Below, piece by piece: positions 9,451-18,740 of a stretch of DNA of 64,000 bases. How positions within the stretch are numbered: position 1 is the stretch's first letter; each line of letters opens with the position of its first letter. The DNA comes from DATEZO01 sp035255485 (lineage in GTDB: Bacteria; Pseudomonadota; Gammaproteobacteria; Burkholderiales; Burkholderiaceae_D): positions 1-64,000 of the forward strand of contig DATEZO010000167.1 in the NCBI GenBank assembly GCA_035255485.1, written 5' to 3'. The position numbers were made by a program, and so were the translations under genes. The notes under the pieces were generated by a model, which was not told the DNA's origin, searched no databases, and saw only the letters and a list, made by a program, of their open reading frames with translations.

Positions 9451-9469
9451 GGGATGCTTTCCAGGAGGC

Positions 9470-10477
9470 CTAAAGAATCTTGGTGCCGATCCACCAGGCA
9501 ATCGCAGCAACAAACGCGGACGCCGGGATCGTCAATATCCAGGCCCAGACAATGTTGCCGGCGACACCCCAGCGTACCGCAGACATTTTTTGTGCAGATC
9601 CCACGCCGACAATTGCACCGGTGATGGTATGCGTAGTTGACACGGGAACGCCAAGCGCCGTCGCAATGAACAGCGTGATTGCACCGCCTGTTTCCGCGCA
9701 AAAGCCACCGACCGGTTTCAATTTGGTGATTTTTTGACCCATGGTTTTCACGATGCGCCACCCGCCGAATAAAGTGCCGCAGCTGATTGCTGTGTAGCAG
9801 GCGATGACGACCCACCATGGCAACGACGCCTTGTCGCTTGAGTAGCCTGAAGCAATCAGCAGCATCCAGATGATACCCATCGTTTTCTGCGCATCGTTAC
9901 CGCCATGGCCCAGGCTGTACATCGAAGCAGACAGAAGCTGCATGCGTCGGAACCACTTGTCAACGCGCCTCGGCGTGGCGCGTACGAAAAGCCACGATAC
10001 CAGCACCATCATGATCGAGCCGAAGATAAAGCCAAGCAAGGGAGAAAGCACGATAAAGGCGATGGTCTTGAAAAGGCCGGCGGAAATCAGGACTCCTGTA
10101 CCGGACTTGGCTACCGCAGATCCCACCAGGCCGCCGATCAATGCATGCGATGAGGACGACGGAATGCCATAGTGCCAGGTCAGCAAATTCCAGAAAATCG
10201 CACCGACCAGAGCGCCAAACACCACGTAATGATCGACTATGCCCGGATCGACCGTGCCCTTGCCAACGGTTGTCGCTACTTTCAGTTGAAATACCATGAT
10301 GGCGACAAAATTGAATATCGCTGCCATCATGACAGCGGTCTGCGGCTTCAGCACACCGGTCGAGACCACGGTGGCAATGGCATTGGCTGCGTCGTGAAAT
10401 CCATTCATGAAATCAAACAGCAAAGCCAGCGCAATCAGGAACGCGAGTACGTAAATGCTGATTTGGATGGTATGCAT
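9470..10477 (-). CDS. pit: Low-affinity inorganic phosphate transporter
   Basis: A 335-residue PiT-family (PF01384 type) membrane transporter. It carries the duplicated signature: NGFHDAANAIATVVSTG near the N-terminus and GHGGNDAQKTMG in the second half. About ten membrane segments are visible, with a central cytoplasmic loop (ATPRRVDKWFRR). The gene lies 140 bases downstream of the PhoU-like gene on the same strand, the usual pair for Pit systems of this type. A related role in sulfate or metal-phosphate uptake cannot be excluded by sequence alone. Confidence 0.9.
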   Translation of the reverse strand: MHTIQISIYVLAFLIALALLFDFMNGFHDAANAIATVVSTGVLKPQTAVMMAAIFNFVAIMVFQLKVATTVGKGTVDPGIVDHYVVFGALVGAIFWNLLTWHYGIPSSSSHALIGGLVGSAVAKSGTGVLISAGLFKTIAFIVLSPLLGFIFGSIMMVLVSWLFVRATPRRVDKWFRRMQLLSASMYSLGHGGNDAQKTMGIIWMLLIASGYSSDKASLPWWVVIACYTAISCGTLFGGWRIVKTMGQKITKLKPVGGFCAETGGAITLFIATALGVPVSTTHTITGAIVGVGSAQKMSAVRWGVAGNIVWAWILTIPASAFVAAIAWWIGTKIL

Positions 10478-10617
10478 GGTGGTTCTTGGTTCTTATGGAG
10501 TTTGGATTACTGCGTACGCGCAGGAACGTGCGCCTGATGCGACTGACGAAGCGGCCGCGGGCAAGCGGCCCGCATTGTTCAATTACATCCGGTAGCCGAT
10601 CTCACCGGATGTATGCC

Positions 10618-11244
10618 TCAGGCATTCTCGACAATGATGCCTTCAATGATATTGGCAACATCCTCGCAACGATCCGTGACTGTTTCCAGGATTTCATAAA
10701 TCGCCTTCAGCTTGATCAGATTACGCACATCCGGCTCATCGCGGAACAACTTCGACATGGCCGCGCGCATCACATGATCTGCGTCCGATTCGAGTCGATC
10801 GATCTCGGTGCAGATTGCAAGAATTTCACGCGAATTATCCATGTTGTGCAACAGACCGACTGCCGCCTTGACCTTCTCGGTGCATTCCAGGCATAACTCA
10901 GCCAGGCGCTTGGCTTCCGGCGTGATGGCCTTGATGTCATACAGTGAAATCGTTTGTGCGGCGTCTTCGAGCAAATCCAGAATGTCATCCATCCGTGTAA
11001 TCAGCTGATGGATATCATCCCGATCCAGCGGCGTAATGAAGGTTTTATGCAGCAGTTCAATCGTGTTGTGCGTGACTTTGTCCGCCTGCTTTTCAATGCT
11101 TTCGATTGCATGCACACGAATGTCGAGATCGTTGAAATTGGTCATCAGCGCGACCATTTCCTTTGCGCCTTTGACGCACAAGTCGGCATGCTGGATGAAG
11201 AATTCGAAAAATTTGCCCTCACTGGGCATCAGTCGTCCAAACAT
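10618..11244 (-). CDS. PhoU-like DUF47 phosphate transport accessory protein
   Basis: A 208-residue, largely helical cytoplasmic protein of the DUF47/PhoU-like family, whose genes usually sit directly upstream of pit and are thought to modulate it. Features are the N-terminal FGRLMPSEGKFFEFF, several acidic helices that could bind metal (ESIEKQADKVTH, TRMDDILDLLEDAAQ), and CTEIDRLESDADHVMR. I placed the start at ATG 11244 rather than the longer frame, because MFGRLMP is the conserved N-terminus and AGAAAG-like sequence precedes it. It forms a likely operon with pit. Confidence 0.85.
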   Translation of the reverse strand: MFGRLMPSEGKFFEFFIQHADLCVKGAKEMVALMTNFNDLDIRVHAIESIEKQADKVTHNTIELLHKTFITPLDRDDIHQLITRMDDILDLLEDAAQTISLYDIKAITPEAKRLAELCLECTEKVKAAVGLLHNMDNSREILAICTEIDRLESDADHVMRAAMSKLFRDEPDVRNLIKLKAIYEILETVTDRCEDVANIIEGIIVENA

Positions 11245-11354
11245 GATTGTTCTTTCTAAAGATTGAAGCGTCGAATCTGTTGAATATTCCGTTCCTGAAC
11301 TTCGCAACTCGATAGAAGCGAAATTCATCTTTCGCGATCCGCAACTATCGTGCG

Positions 11355-12740
11355 TTACTCACCGCCAAAGATTGCCTGCCCGCCAGTATAGTTGTCGAAC
11401 TTGGTATATTGCCCCAGGAATGTCAGCCGCACGGAGCCGATCGGGCCGTTACGCTGCTTGCCAATGATGATTTCGGCAGTGCCTTTATCGGGCGAGTCCG
11501 GATTGTAAACCTCATCACGATAAATGAATAGAATCACATCGGCATCCTGTTCGATTGCACCTGACTCGCGCAGATCCGACATGACGGGCCGCTTGTTCGG
11601 ACGCTGCTCCAATGAACGATTGAGCTGAGACAAGGCGATCACCGGGCAATTCAATTCCTTTGCCAGGCCTTTCAGGTTACGCGAGATTTCCGATATTTCA
11701 GTTGCCCGATTTTCACCGGATGCATTGGCTGACATCAATTGCAAATAATCGATGATGATCAGGCCGAGCTTGCCGCACTGACGCGACAGGCGCCGGGAAC
11801 GCGCGCGCAATTCGATCGAATTGAGCGCTGGCGTTTCATCGATGTACATCTGGGCATCATTCATTTTCTGAATTGCATGCGTCAGGCGCGGCCAGTCTTC
11901 ATCCGCCAGCCGCCCGGTGCGCAGACGATGCTGATCGAGCCGGCCGACCGAGCCCAGCATGCGCATTGCAAGCTGGGTGCCGCCCATTTCCATCGAGAAG
12001 ACTGCCACCGGCAATCCGCTTTCGATGGCGACGTGCTCGCCGATGTTGATGCTGAATGCGGTCTTGCCCATCGATGGGCGCCCGGCGACGATAACCAGGT
12101 CGCCCGGCTGCAAGCCGGATGTCATGCGATCCAGGTCGACAAAGCCGGTCGGCACACCGGTGATGTCATTTTGATTATCACGATTGTAGAGTTCATCGAT
12201 TCGTTCGACCACCTGCGTCAGCAACGGCTGGATTTCCTGAAAGCCTTGGACGCCGCGAGCCCCATCCTCCGCAATCGCGAAGATTTTCGATTCGGCTTCA
12301 TCCAGCAGTTGCTTGACTTCCTTGCCTTGCGGATTGAAAGCCTGTCCGGAGATTTCATCCGATACGGTAATCAACTTGCGCAATATGCCGCGATCACGCA
12401 CGATTTCGGCATAACGTCGAATATTGGCGGCAGACGGCGTATTTTGCGCCAACGCATTCAGATAAGACAAGCCGCCGATTTCCTCAGCCTTGCCGATACT
12501 GCTTAACGACTCGTAGACAGTAATGACGTCAGCGGGTTTGGTATTGTTGATCAGCTTGACGATATGCTGAAAAATAATGCGATGATCATATCGATAGAAA
12601 TCGTCTTGATGAACGAAATCGGCAATCCGGTCCCACGCTGCATTATCGAGAAGCAGGCCTCCCAGTACCGATTGCTCCGCTTCGATCGAATGAGGCGGGA
12701 CGCGGAGAGAATCTATTTGCGGATCGGTACGATTATTCAT
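11355..12740 (-). CDS. dnaB: Replicative DNA helicase DnaB
   Basis: A 461-residue hexameric RecA-fold helicase that unwinds DNA at the replication fork. The N-terminal DnaB domain begins PPHSIEAEQSVLGGLLLDN. The C-terminal ATPase has Walker A GRPSMGKT at about 214-221, IDYLQLM as Walker B, and LSQLNRSLEQR. The start ATG 12740 gives the standard N-terminus; upstream in-frame codons exist but look unrelated to the family. A TATAAT sequence lies 8-13 bases upstream of the start on this strand (12748-12753). In many Betaproteobacteria dnaB directly follows rplI; here an efflux cassette lies between them. Confidence 0.95.
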   Translation of the reverse strand: MNNRTDPQIDSLRVPPHSIEAEQSVLGGLLLDNAAWDRIADFVHQDDFYRYDHRIIFQHIVKLINNTKPADVITVYESLSSIGKAEEIGGLSYLNALAQNTPSAANIRRYAEIVRDRGILRKLITVSDEISGQAFNPQGKEVKQLLDEAESKIFAIAEDGARGVQGFQEIQPLLTQVVERIDELYNRDNQNDITGVPTGFVDLDRMTSGLQPGDLVIVAGRPSMGKTAFSINIGEHVAIESGLPVAVFSMEMGGTQLAMRMLGSVGRLDQHRLRTGRLADEDWPRLTHAIQKMNDAQMYIDETPALNSIELRARSRRLSRQCGKLGLIIIDYLQLMSANASGENRATEISEISRNLKGLAKELNCPVIALSQLNRSLEQRPNKRPVMSDLRESGAIEQDADVILFIYRDEVYNPDSPDKGTAEIIIGKQRNGPIGSVRLTFLGQYTKFDNYTGGQAIFGGE

Positions 12741-12864
12741 GGCGCGAATTATACCTTCTCGTTTCCGGCAGACAGCATCGAAGATCATGGAATCTGTATT
12801 TCCCGCCGCTTGTGTCATTGATTGTCTACAAATATATTTTGGAAAATTTACTGCATTGACAATT

Positions 12865-12878
12865 ACTGCCTAGTCAGT
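12865..12878 (+). promoter_or_regulatory. Candidate MarR operator within the efflux cassette promoter
   Basis: ACTGCCTAGTCAGT is a 14-base near-palindrome (6 of 7 pairs match). It begins four bases after a consensus -35 TTGACA (12856-12861) and ends directly before a weak -10 (TAAGTT, 12879-12884). Placement between the promoter elements of a marR gene suggests autorepression. Confidence 0.45.
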
Positions 12879-12919
12879 TAAGTTTGCGACAACTCTTATT
12901 GCACGCTTCAAAGATCGCC

Positions 12920-13363
12920 ATGCCGCAGCCATACAACCTCAAGAATTACACGCCTGAAGAAAGCATTGGCTACCTGCTCAAGCGGGTCGGCAATCAATTG
13001 GCGCTGGCGATTGACCGGGAACTGGCGGAATTCGACATGACACATGCACAACTCGGGATTTTTCTTAAACTGTTGCATGGACACGCCAATACAGCAGCCG
13101 ACCTCGCGCGCGAAATGATGTCCGATACCGGAGCCATGACGCGCATGCTGGATCGCCTGGAAGAAAAGGAATTTATCGAGCGTACGCGCAGCGCCGAGGA
13201 TCGCCGTGTGATGCAGGTCGCCTTGACCGCGAAAGGCCAGGCGCTGGCCGACCGGATGACGCATGTGGCAGTTACTGCACTGAACCATCATTTGCGTGGT
13301 TTCAACGAGATGGAAATTGCACAGTTCAAGGATTTCTTGCGCCGCATGATCGCCAATGCCTGA
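12920..13363 (+). CDS. MarR-family transcriptional regulator
   Basis: A 147-residue winged-helix regulator, first gene of a MarR-outer membrane protein-EmrA-EmrB cassette that it probably represses in the absence of an inducing compound. The DNA-binding domain includes TAADLAREMMSDTGAMTRMLDRLEE-type sequence followed by a wing (RTRSAEDRRVMQVALT). ATG 12920 was chosen over TTG 12884, because the latter overlaps the presumed -10. A palindrome sits in the promoter. The next gene starts 36 bases downstream. The ligand is unknown. Confidence 0.85.
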   Translation: MPQPYNLKNYTPEESIGYLLKRVGNQLALAIDRELAEFDMTHAQLGIFLKLLHGHANTAADLAREMMSDTGAMTRMLDRLEEKEFIERTRSAEDRRVMQVALTAKGQALADRMTHVAVTALNHHLRGFNEMEIAQFKDFLRRMIANA

Positions 13364-13399
13364 CTTTCCGCCAGCGCAAAAATAAATCACGAAAAACAT

Positions 13400-14869
13400 A
13401 TGACCTTGCTTACCCTTGCCTGCCGATGCCTGACACGCGGGACTGCTGTCGCTACCGCGGCGCTGCTGGCGGCCTGCGCCAGTCATCCGGACATCACGCC
13501 ATCTGCCGTTGTACTCAATCGCGTGACGTTGCCGATACCGGACCAACCGGCCCGATCGCACGATGCATGGCCGCAGGATAATTGGTGGACCGCGTATGGC
13601 GATCCGCAATTGAATCAGCTCATCGATCATGCGCTGGCCGCCAGTCCCACTCTTGCAGCAGCGCGGGCGCGCATTGCACGTGCCCAGGCAGCGGCCGACC
13701 TTGCAGGCACGGCAACTGTGCCCCAGATCAATGGCGCAATCGATACCAGTTACGGTCGTTTATCCGAGCATTATCAAATACCGAAGCCGCCGCTCGGCAA
13801 AGGCGGCCAGTCCGTCAGCCAGGGGCGCGCCGTGCTGGATTTCAGCTACGACCTGGATCTGTGGAACAGGAATGCTGCCTTGATCCGCAGCGCTGATGCA
13901 CAACGCAAGGCCGCTGCATTCGATCTGGACGCCGCGCGTCTTGCACTCGCCGCATCGATCGCTCGGGCCTATGCGCAACTGGCATCGCAGCATGAGGTAC
14001 AGGATGTGCTGCTGGCGACGCAGCAGCAACGCGAGCTGATCCGCAAGCTTGCCGGTCAACGCGCAGCCAGCGGCCTCGATACGCAGGTCGAACTGAAACA
14101 GGCGGAATCCAGCGTGGCCGCGCTGCACGGCGATCTGGCGCAGCTGGTCGCCGCAATGGATGTCACGCGCCTGCAACTGGCAGTACTGGCTGGCGCCATG
14201 CCTTTGGCTGCGCAGGAAATACGCCGTCCTGTGCTGGCAACAGTGCCGTTTGCCATCCCACGTACCTTGCCCTTCGACTTGCTGGGACGACGCCCCGAAC
14301 TGGCAGCCCAGCGCGCGCGCATTACCGCCGCCATCGGCGAAGCGCAGGCGGCCAAAGCCCAGTTCTACCCGAATATCAATCTGATCGCTCTGATCGGCTT
14401 TCAATCAATCGGATTGGGACAGTTGTTCTCGGCCGGCAGTTTGATGACCAGCGCCGGACCGGCAATCCGGATGCCGCTGTTCGACGGCGGCCGCTTGCGC
14501 GCCAGCCATGCCTCCCGGATCGCGGATATCGACGCCGCAGTTGCGCAATACAATCAATCGGTGCTGACGGCGGCGCAAGAGGTGGCAGAGCAATTGACGC
14601 ATGCGGCCGGCCTGACGCATGAAGAAAAGGCGACGCAGGAAGCACTGGCGGCGGCAGAAGAAGCACATCGGCTTGCCATGCTGCGTTATCGCGCCGGCCT
14701 GTCGTCTTATCTGACGGTGCTGTCGGTCGAAACCCAGTTATTGGGTCAACGGCGCGCCGCCGCAGAGCTGAAAGCAAAGCTGCGGGATAGTCAAATTGTT
14801 CTGATGCGCGCCCTGGGCGGAGGATTCATGGACACTGCTCCAGTCACAGCAGTCAGCGCACGGCAATGA
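13400..14869 (+). CDS. Outer-membrane efflux lipoprotein, NodT/TolC-like family
   Basis: A 489-residue outer-membrane channel for tripartite efflux. A lipoprotein signal peptide ends at LLAAC with lipid-anchored Cys26. Two repeats of the outer-membrane efflux (OEP) domain follow, seen as long Ala/Gln-rich helices (ARARIARAQAAADLAG; HEVQDVLLATQQQRELIRK) and ending with the family sequence AEEAHRLAMLRYRAGLSSY. It would join the EmrA-like adaptor and EmrB-like pump encoded next to make a continuous export path. Start ATG 13400. Confidence 0.88.
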   Translation: MTLLTLACRCLTRGTAVATAALLAACASHPDITPSAVVLNRVTLPIPDQPARSHDAWPQDNWWTAYGDPQLNQLIDHALAASPTLAAARARIARAQAAADLAGTATVPQINGAIDTSYGRLSEHYQIPKPPLGKGGQSVSQGRAVLDFSYDLDLWNRNAALIRSADAQRKAAAFDLDAARLALAASIARAYAQLASQHEVQDVLLATQQQRELIRKLAGQRAASGLDTQVELKQAESSVAALHGDLAQLVAAMDVTRLQLAVLAGAMPLAAQEIRRPVLATVPFAIPRTLPFDLLGRRPELAAQRARITAAIGEAQAAKAQFYPNINLIALIGFQSIGLGQLFSAGSLMTSAGPAIRMPLFDGGRLRASHASRIADIDAAVAQYNQSVLTAAQEVAEQLTHAAGLTHEEKATQEALAAAEEAHRLAMLRYRAGLSSYLTVLSVETQLLGQRRAAAELKAKLRDSQIVLMRALGGGFMDTAPVTAVSARQ

Positions 14870-14914
14870 AACAGCAATAGCAATGGCAACTCATCGGAAA
14901 TTGCAAAAAAAATC

Positions 14915-16114
14915 ATGACAGCATCCAACAACACAACCAATAACGTGCCAGGCACCCCGGCTCCGGCCAACGCGTCAAATGGCTCGCCCAGGCGCAAGAA
15001 ACTCATGCTGAGCATTGGCGGCATCTTCGCTGCCGCTGCCATTGCCTATGCTGCATATTGGATGCTGGTAGCACGTTTTTTCGAGGATACCGACAATGCT
15101 TATGTGCAGGGCAATGTCGTACAGATCACGCCACAAGTTGCCGGGACCGTCGCCCGTATCCATGCGGACGACACCAACCTGGTGCAGGCGGGGCAGATCC
15201 TGCTGAGTCTTGACACCGCCGACGCCGATGTGGCGCTAACGCAAGCCGAAGCGCAACTTGCGCAAACCGTACGCGAAGTGCGCACGCTATACACATCGCA
15301 AGCACAGTCCAGCGCTACGCTTGCATTGCGTGCAGCGGAGCTGTCGCGCGCCAGGAACGATCTGGCGCGGCGCAAGATGCTGGCGGGCTCCGGTGCAGTC
15401 TCCAGTGAGGAAATCCAGCATGCGGAAAATGCGGTTGCCACTGCCCAGGCGGCGGTCGATGTGGCAAGGGAACAGTTGGCATCCGGCCGCGCATTGACCG
15501 AAGGCACCAGCGTCGCACGGCATCCGAACGTGCAGCGCGCTGCCGCCCGGGTACAGGAAGCCATGCTGGCGCAATCGCGTGCAACGCTCTATGCACCGGT
15601 TGGCGGTGAAATCGCCAAGCGCAATGTACAAGTGGGTCAGCGCATTAATCCGGGTGTGCCTGTCATGGCGATCGTCCCGCTCGATCAGCTGTGGGTGGAT
15701 GCCAATTTCAAGGAATCGCAATTGCGCGCCATGCACGTCGGCCAGCCAGTCAAGCTGACTGCCGATCTGTATGGCGGCAAGGTCGAATATGATGGCCGGA
15801 TCGTCGGGATGGCGGCAGGCACCGGTTCCGCATTTGCCCTGCTGCCTGCACAGAATGCAACTGGCAACTGGATCAAGGTGGTGCAGCGCATCCCCACACG
15901 GATCGCACTGGATCCGAAACAGCTGGCGAAGCACCCTTTACGGATCGGCCTGTCAATGCATGCGGAAGTCGATATGCATGACGCAAGCGACGCGCCCGTC
16001 AGCGGCAACACCGGCAATGCCAATCTGATGACGGCTTCCAGCGCAGCCACAGCCCAGTTCGAGGCCAAAGCCAGGGCAAGGATCAATGTCATCATCGCCG
16101 CCAATCTGAAGTAA
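14915..16114 (+). CDS. EmrA-like membrane fusion protein (first cassette)
   Basis: A 399-residue HlyD/EmrA-type periplasmic adaptor with one N-terminal membrane anchor (about 30-52), the family sequence DTDNAYVQGNVVQITPQVAGTV, and a split biotinyl/lipoyl domain around an alpha-helical hairpin. The C-terminal part has LWVDANFKESQL and NATGNWIKVVQRIP, both typical of EmrA. It bridges the EmrB-like pump and the outer-membrane lipoprotein. The C-terminus is extended by about 40 residues rich in Ala, Asn and Lys beyond the usual end. Confidence 0.88.
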   Translation: MTASNNTTNNVPGTPAPANASNGSPRRKKLMLSIGGIFAAAAIAYAAYWMLVARFFEDTDNAYVQGNVVQITPQVAGTVARIHADDTNLVQAGQILLSLDTADADVALTQAEAQLAQTVREVRTLYTSQAQSSATLALRAAELSRARNDLARRKMLAGSGAVSSEEIQHAENAVATAQAAVDVAREQLASGRALTEGTSVARHPNVQRAAARVQEAMLAQSRATLYAPVGGEIAKRNVQVGQRINPGVPVMAIVPLDQLWVDANFKESQLRAMHVGQPVKLTADLYGGKVEYDGRIVGMAAGTGSAFALLPAQNATGNWIKVVQRIPTRIALDPKQLAKHPLRIGLSMHAEVDMHDASDAPVSGNTGNANLMTASSAATAQFEAKARARINVIIAANLK

Positions 16115-16123
16115 GAAACCAGC

Positions 16124-17683
16124 ATGCAGACGCCATCCGCACCAACGCATGCGCCTGCCGCGCCCGCTCCGCTCAGGGGACCGGCCCTGGCATTGCTGAC
16201 CGTGGCGGCAGCCTTGTCCACGTTCATGGAAATCCTGGACATCACGATCGCCAATGTGTCGATTCCCACCATTAGTGGCGCGCTTGGCGTATCGACCAGC
16301 CAGGGCACATGGATCATCAGCGCGTATTCGGTCGCGGCCGCCATCGCGGTACCACTGACCGGATGGCTTGCGCGCCGTATCGGCGAAGTCAAGCTGTTCG
16401 TGATCTCGGTGCTGGCATTTACGCTGATGTCGGCGCTGGCGGCATTCTCCCTCAATCTGAAAATGCTGGTGGCATTCCGCCTGCTGCAGGGGCTGGTGTC
16501 GGGGCCGATGGTGCCGCTGTCACAGACGCTCCTGGTGCGCAATTTCCCGCCAGAGAAGCGCGGCGCCGCACTCGGGCTATGGGCAATGACGGTGATCCTT
16601 GCGCCCATCTGCGGCCCCCTGCTGGGCGGATACATCAGCGATAATTTCCACTGGTCGTGGATTTTCCTGATCAATATACCGATCGGCCTGTTCGGCGGCA
16701 TCACGATCTGGACCCTGATGCACAAGCGCGATTCGCCAACGATGAAAGTGCCGCTCGATGCAGTTGGACTTGGCTTGATGGTGGCCGGCATCGGTAGCCT
16801 GCAATTGATGCTGGAAATCGGCAAGGATTACGATTGGTTCGCCTCCCCTTTCATCACCTCGCTCGGGCTGATTGCCGTCGTATCCCTGACATTCTTCATT
16901 GCCTGGGTGCTGACGTCCGATCATCCGATCGTCGATCTGCACCTGTTCCAGGACGTGAATTTTCGCTACGGCGTGATCCTGTTATCGGTGGGCTTCATGA
17001 CCTATTTCGGCACCGTCGTGATTTTTCCACTGTGGCTGCAAACGGTGATGGGATATACCGCGACCCAGGCCGGCGTGGCGATGGCGCCGATCGGTATCTT
17101 CACGCTGATCCTGTCGCCGATCATCGGCCGGAATATTGCGACGCTCAATCTCCGTGCGCTGGCCACCTTCGCATTCGTCATGATGGGCTCGGTATCGTTG
17201 TGGAACAGTTTTCTGTCACTGGATGCCGGCTTTTGGGACATTGTCAATCCGCGTCTGATCCAGGGCATCGGCATGGCCTGCTTTTTCCTGCCAGTGCAAG
17301 CCCTGATGTTATCCAATATCACGCCGGATCGAATGGCGGCCGCGTCCGGCCTGTCGAATTTTTTACGCATGCTCGGCGCCGCGATGGGAACAGCGATCAG
17401 CGTGACAATGTGGGAACATCTGGCAACCGGCAGCCATGTGCGCCTGGCCGAAAACATCACGCCTTATTCGACTACCAGCAACGAATATCTGAATGCGCTG
17501 CAAACCGTCGGTCTGTCACAGGACCAGGCCTATGCGGTCATCGAGCGCACCATCAACGCACAAAGCTACATGCTGGCAACCAATGAATTCTTTCTGTATT
17601 GCGCAGTCGCATTCTTTGCGCTGACGGGAATGGTGTGGCTGACCAGACCGAAAAAAGCCGCCAGTGTGGCACTCGGACATTGA
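16124..17683 (+). CDS. EmrB-like DHA2 multidrug efflux transporter (first cassette)
   Basis: A 519-residue major facilitator of the 14-helix DHA2 family, proton-driven, inner membrane. Family motifs include MEILDITIANVSIPTISGALG, GTWIISAYSVAAAI in helix 2, and RLLQGLVSGPMVPLSQTLL. The gene ends a four-gene unit and starts nine bases after emrA. The substrate is not deducible; EmrAB pumps export hydrophobic weak acids and drugs. A strong shared terminator follows, convergent with rplI. Confidence 0.9.
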   Translation: MQTPSAPTHAPAAPAPLRGPALALLTVAAALSTFMEILDITIANVSIPTISGALGVSTSQGTWIISAYSVAAAIAVPLTGWLARRIGEVKLFVISVLAFTLMSALAAFSLNLKMLVAFRLLQGLVSGPMVPLSQTLLVRNFPPEKRGAALGLWAMTVILAPICGPLLGGYISDNFHWSWIFLINIPIGLFGGITIWTLMHKRDSPTMKVPLDAVGLGLMVAGIGSLQLMLEIGKDYDWFASPFITSLGLIAVVSLTFFIAWVLTSDHPIVDLHLFQDVNFRYGVILLSVGFMTYFGTVVIFPLWLQTVMGYTATQAGVAMAPIGIFTLILSPIIGRNIATLNLRALATFAFVMMGSVSLWNSFLSLDAGFWDIVNPRLIQGIGMACFFLPVQALMLSNITPDRMAAASGLSNFLRMLGAAMGTAISVTMWEHLATGSHVRLAENITPYSTTSNEYLNALQTVGLSQDQAYAVIERTINAQSYMLATNEFFLYCAVAFFALTGMVWLTRPKKAASVALGH

Positions 17684-17814
17684 ATGAATGGCTGCTGCGA
17701 TGGGATATGGCGTTGTCAATAAACACGGAACATCAAACTTCGTGCTACCGGAAAGCACGTGACTCGGCTCATCGCCATGATTTATAAAATCGGAAAAATC
17801 GGAGCCGCAAAGCA

Positions 17815-17840
17815 AAAAAGCCGGGAAAGCCCGGCTTTTT
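17815..17840. terminator. Bidirectional terminator between emrB-like gene and rplI
   Basis: AAAAAGCCGGG (17815-17825) pairs perfectly with CCCGGCTTTTT (17830-17840) around a four-base loop. The A/T flanks allow it to work on both strands for the convergent genes. Confidence 0.9.
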
Positions 17841-17863
17841 CCAGCATCCAAAGAAGTCGCTGA

Positions 17864-18316
17864 TTATGCGTGTTCGCCCAGTACGGAAACCACGATATCC
17901 GTTACGACGTCCGTATGCAATGCAACGGAGATGGCGTGGTCGCCAACGATCTTGAGCGGGCCTTGCGGCATGCGGATCTGCGCTTTTTCTACCGGGAAGC
18001 CCTGTTTGGTCAGCGCTTCAGCGATATCGGAATTGGTAACGGAGCCGAACAGGCGGCCGTCGACGCCGGCTTTTTGTGAAATCTGAACGGTCAGGCCACT
18101 CAGTTTTTCGCCTTGTGCCTGAGCCGCGGCCAGTTTTTCAGCGGCGACTTTTTCCAGATCCGCGCGCTTGGCTTCAAATTCGGCAATTGCCGACGTTGTT
18201 GCGCGACGTGCTACGCGTTGCGGGATCAGAAAGTTACGCGCATAGCCGTCCTTGACGCGAACCACATCGCCCAGATTGCCGAGATTGACGACTTTTTCCA
18301 ACAGAATGACTTGCAT
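17864..18316 (-). CDS. rplI: 50S ribosomal protein L9
   Basis: A 150-residue bL9 protein that binds 23S rRNA near the L1 stalk base. The N-terminal domain begins MQVILLEKVVNLGNLGDVV, with the conserved GYARNFLIPQ, a long connecting helix (about 40-75) and a C-terminal domain (GSVTNSDIAEALTKQG). It is the last gene of rpsF-priB-rpsR-rplI. Its upstream ribosome-binding sequence is AGGAG, seven bases before the start. Confidence 0.97.
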   Translation of the reverse strand: MQVILLEKVVNLGNLGDVVRVKDGYARNFLIPQRVARRATTSAIAEFEAKRADLEKVAAEKLAAAQAQGEKLSGLTVQISQKAGVDGRLFGSVTNSDIAEALTKQGFPVEKAQIRMPQGPLKIVGDHAISVALHTDVVTDIVVSVLGEHA

Positions 18317-18343
18317 GTTTTTCTCCTATTCTTCAGTCGTCGA

Positions 18344-18628
18344 TTACGCGGTATGCAGATCGGTATACGGCAGCAGCGCAAGATAGCGCGCGCGCTTGAT
18401 TGCGGTGTCCACTTGACGCTGATAGTGCGCCTTGGTGCCGGTCAGGCGAGCCGGCATGATTTTGCCGTTTTCCTGAACGAAATCCTTCAGCGTGTCCACA
18501 TCCTTGTAATCCACTTGTTCCACATGGGCTGCAGTGAAACGGCAGAATTTCTTGCGCTTGAACAGCGGGTTTTGTTGCTGGCGTTTTTGCTTGAGCTTGC
18601 TTTTATCGAATTTTTTACCGAATGCCAT
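18344..18628 (-). CDS. rpsR: 30S ribosomal protein S18
   Basis: A 94-residue bS18 protein that pairs with S6 on the small-subunit platform. Seen: KKFCRFTAAHVEQVDYKD, then IMPARLTGTKAHYQRQ and AIKRARYLALLPYT, all typical. An AAGGAG ribosome site sits just upstream of ATG 18628. Between this gene and priB lies a tandem stem-loop repeat. Confidence 0.97.
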   Translation of the reverse strand: MAFGKKFDKSKLKQKRQQQNPLFKRKKFCRFTAAHVEQVDYKDVDTLKDFVQENGKIMPARLTGTKAHYQRQVDTAIKRARYLALLPYTDLHTA

Positions 18629-18643
18629 TTTTGGCTCCTTCTA

Positions 18644-18740
18644 TCATGTTGAGGACAGAGTACCGCTTTGCTTAACCCTGTCCCGCAATTCCTGTCATGT
18701 TGAGGACAGAGTACCGCTTCGCTTAACTCTGTCCTGCAAT
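18644..18740 (-). repeat. Two tandem copies of a 46 nt stem-loop repeat between priB and rpsR
   Basis: Copies at 18644-18689 and 18695-18740 differ at only three positions. Read on the minus strand, each forms a stem GGACAGRGT / ACTCTGTCC with a loop rich in AAGC/GCGG. In the rpsR-proximal copy the only stem change is a G-U wobble in the minus-strand RNA (an A-C mismatch on the other strand), which favours a structure acting in the priB-rpsR transcript. The upstream copy overlaps the last codons and stop of priB. Confidence 0.85.
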
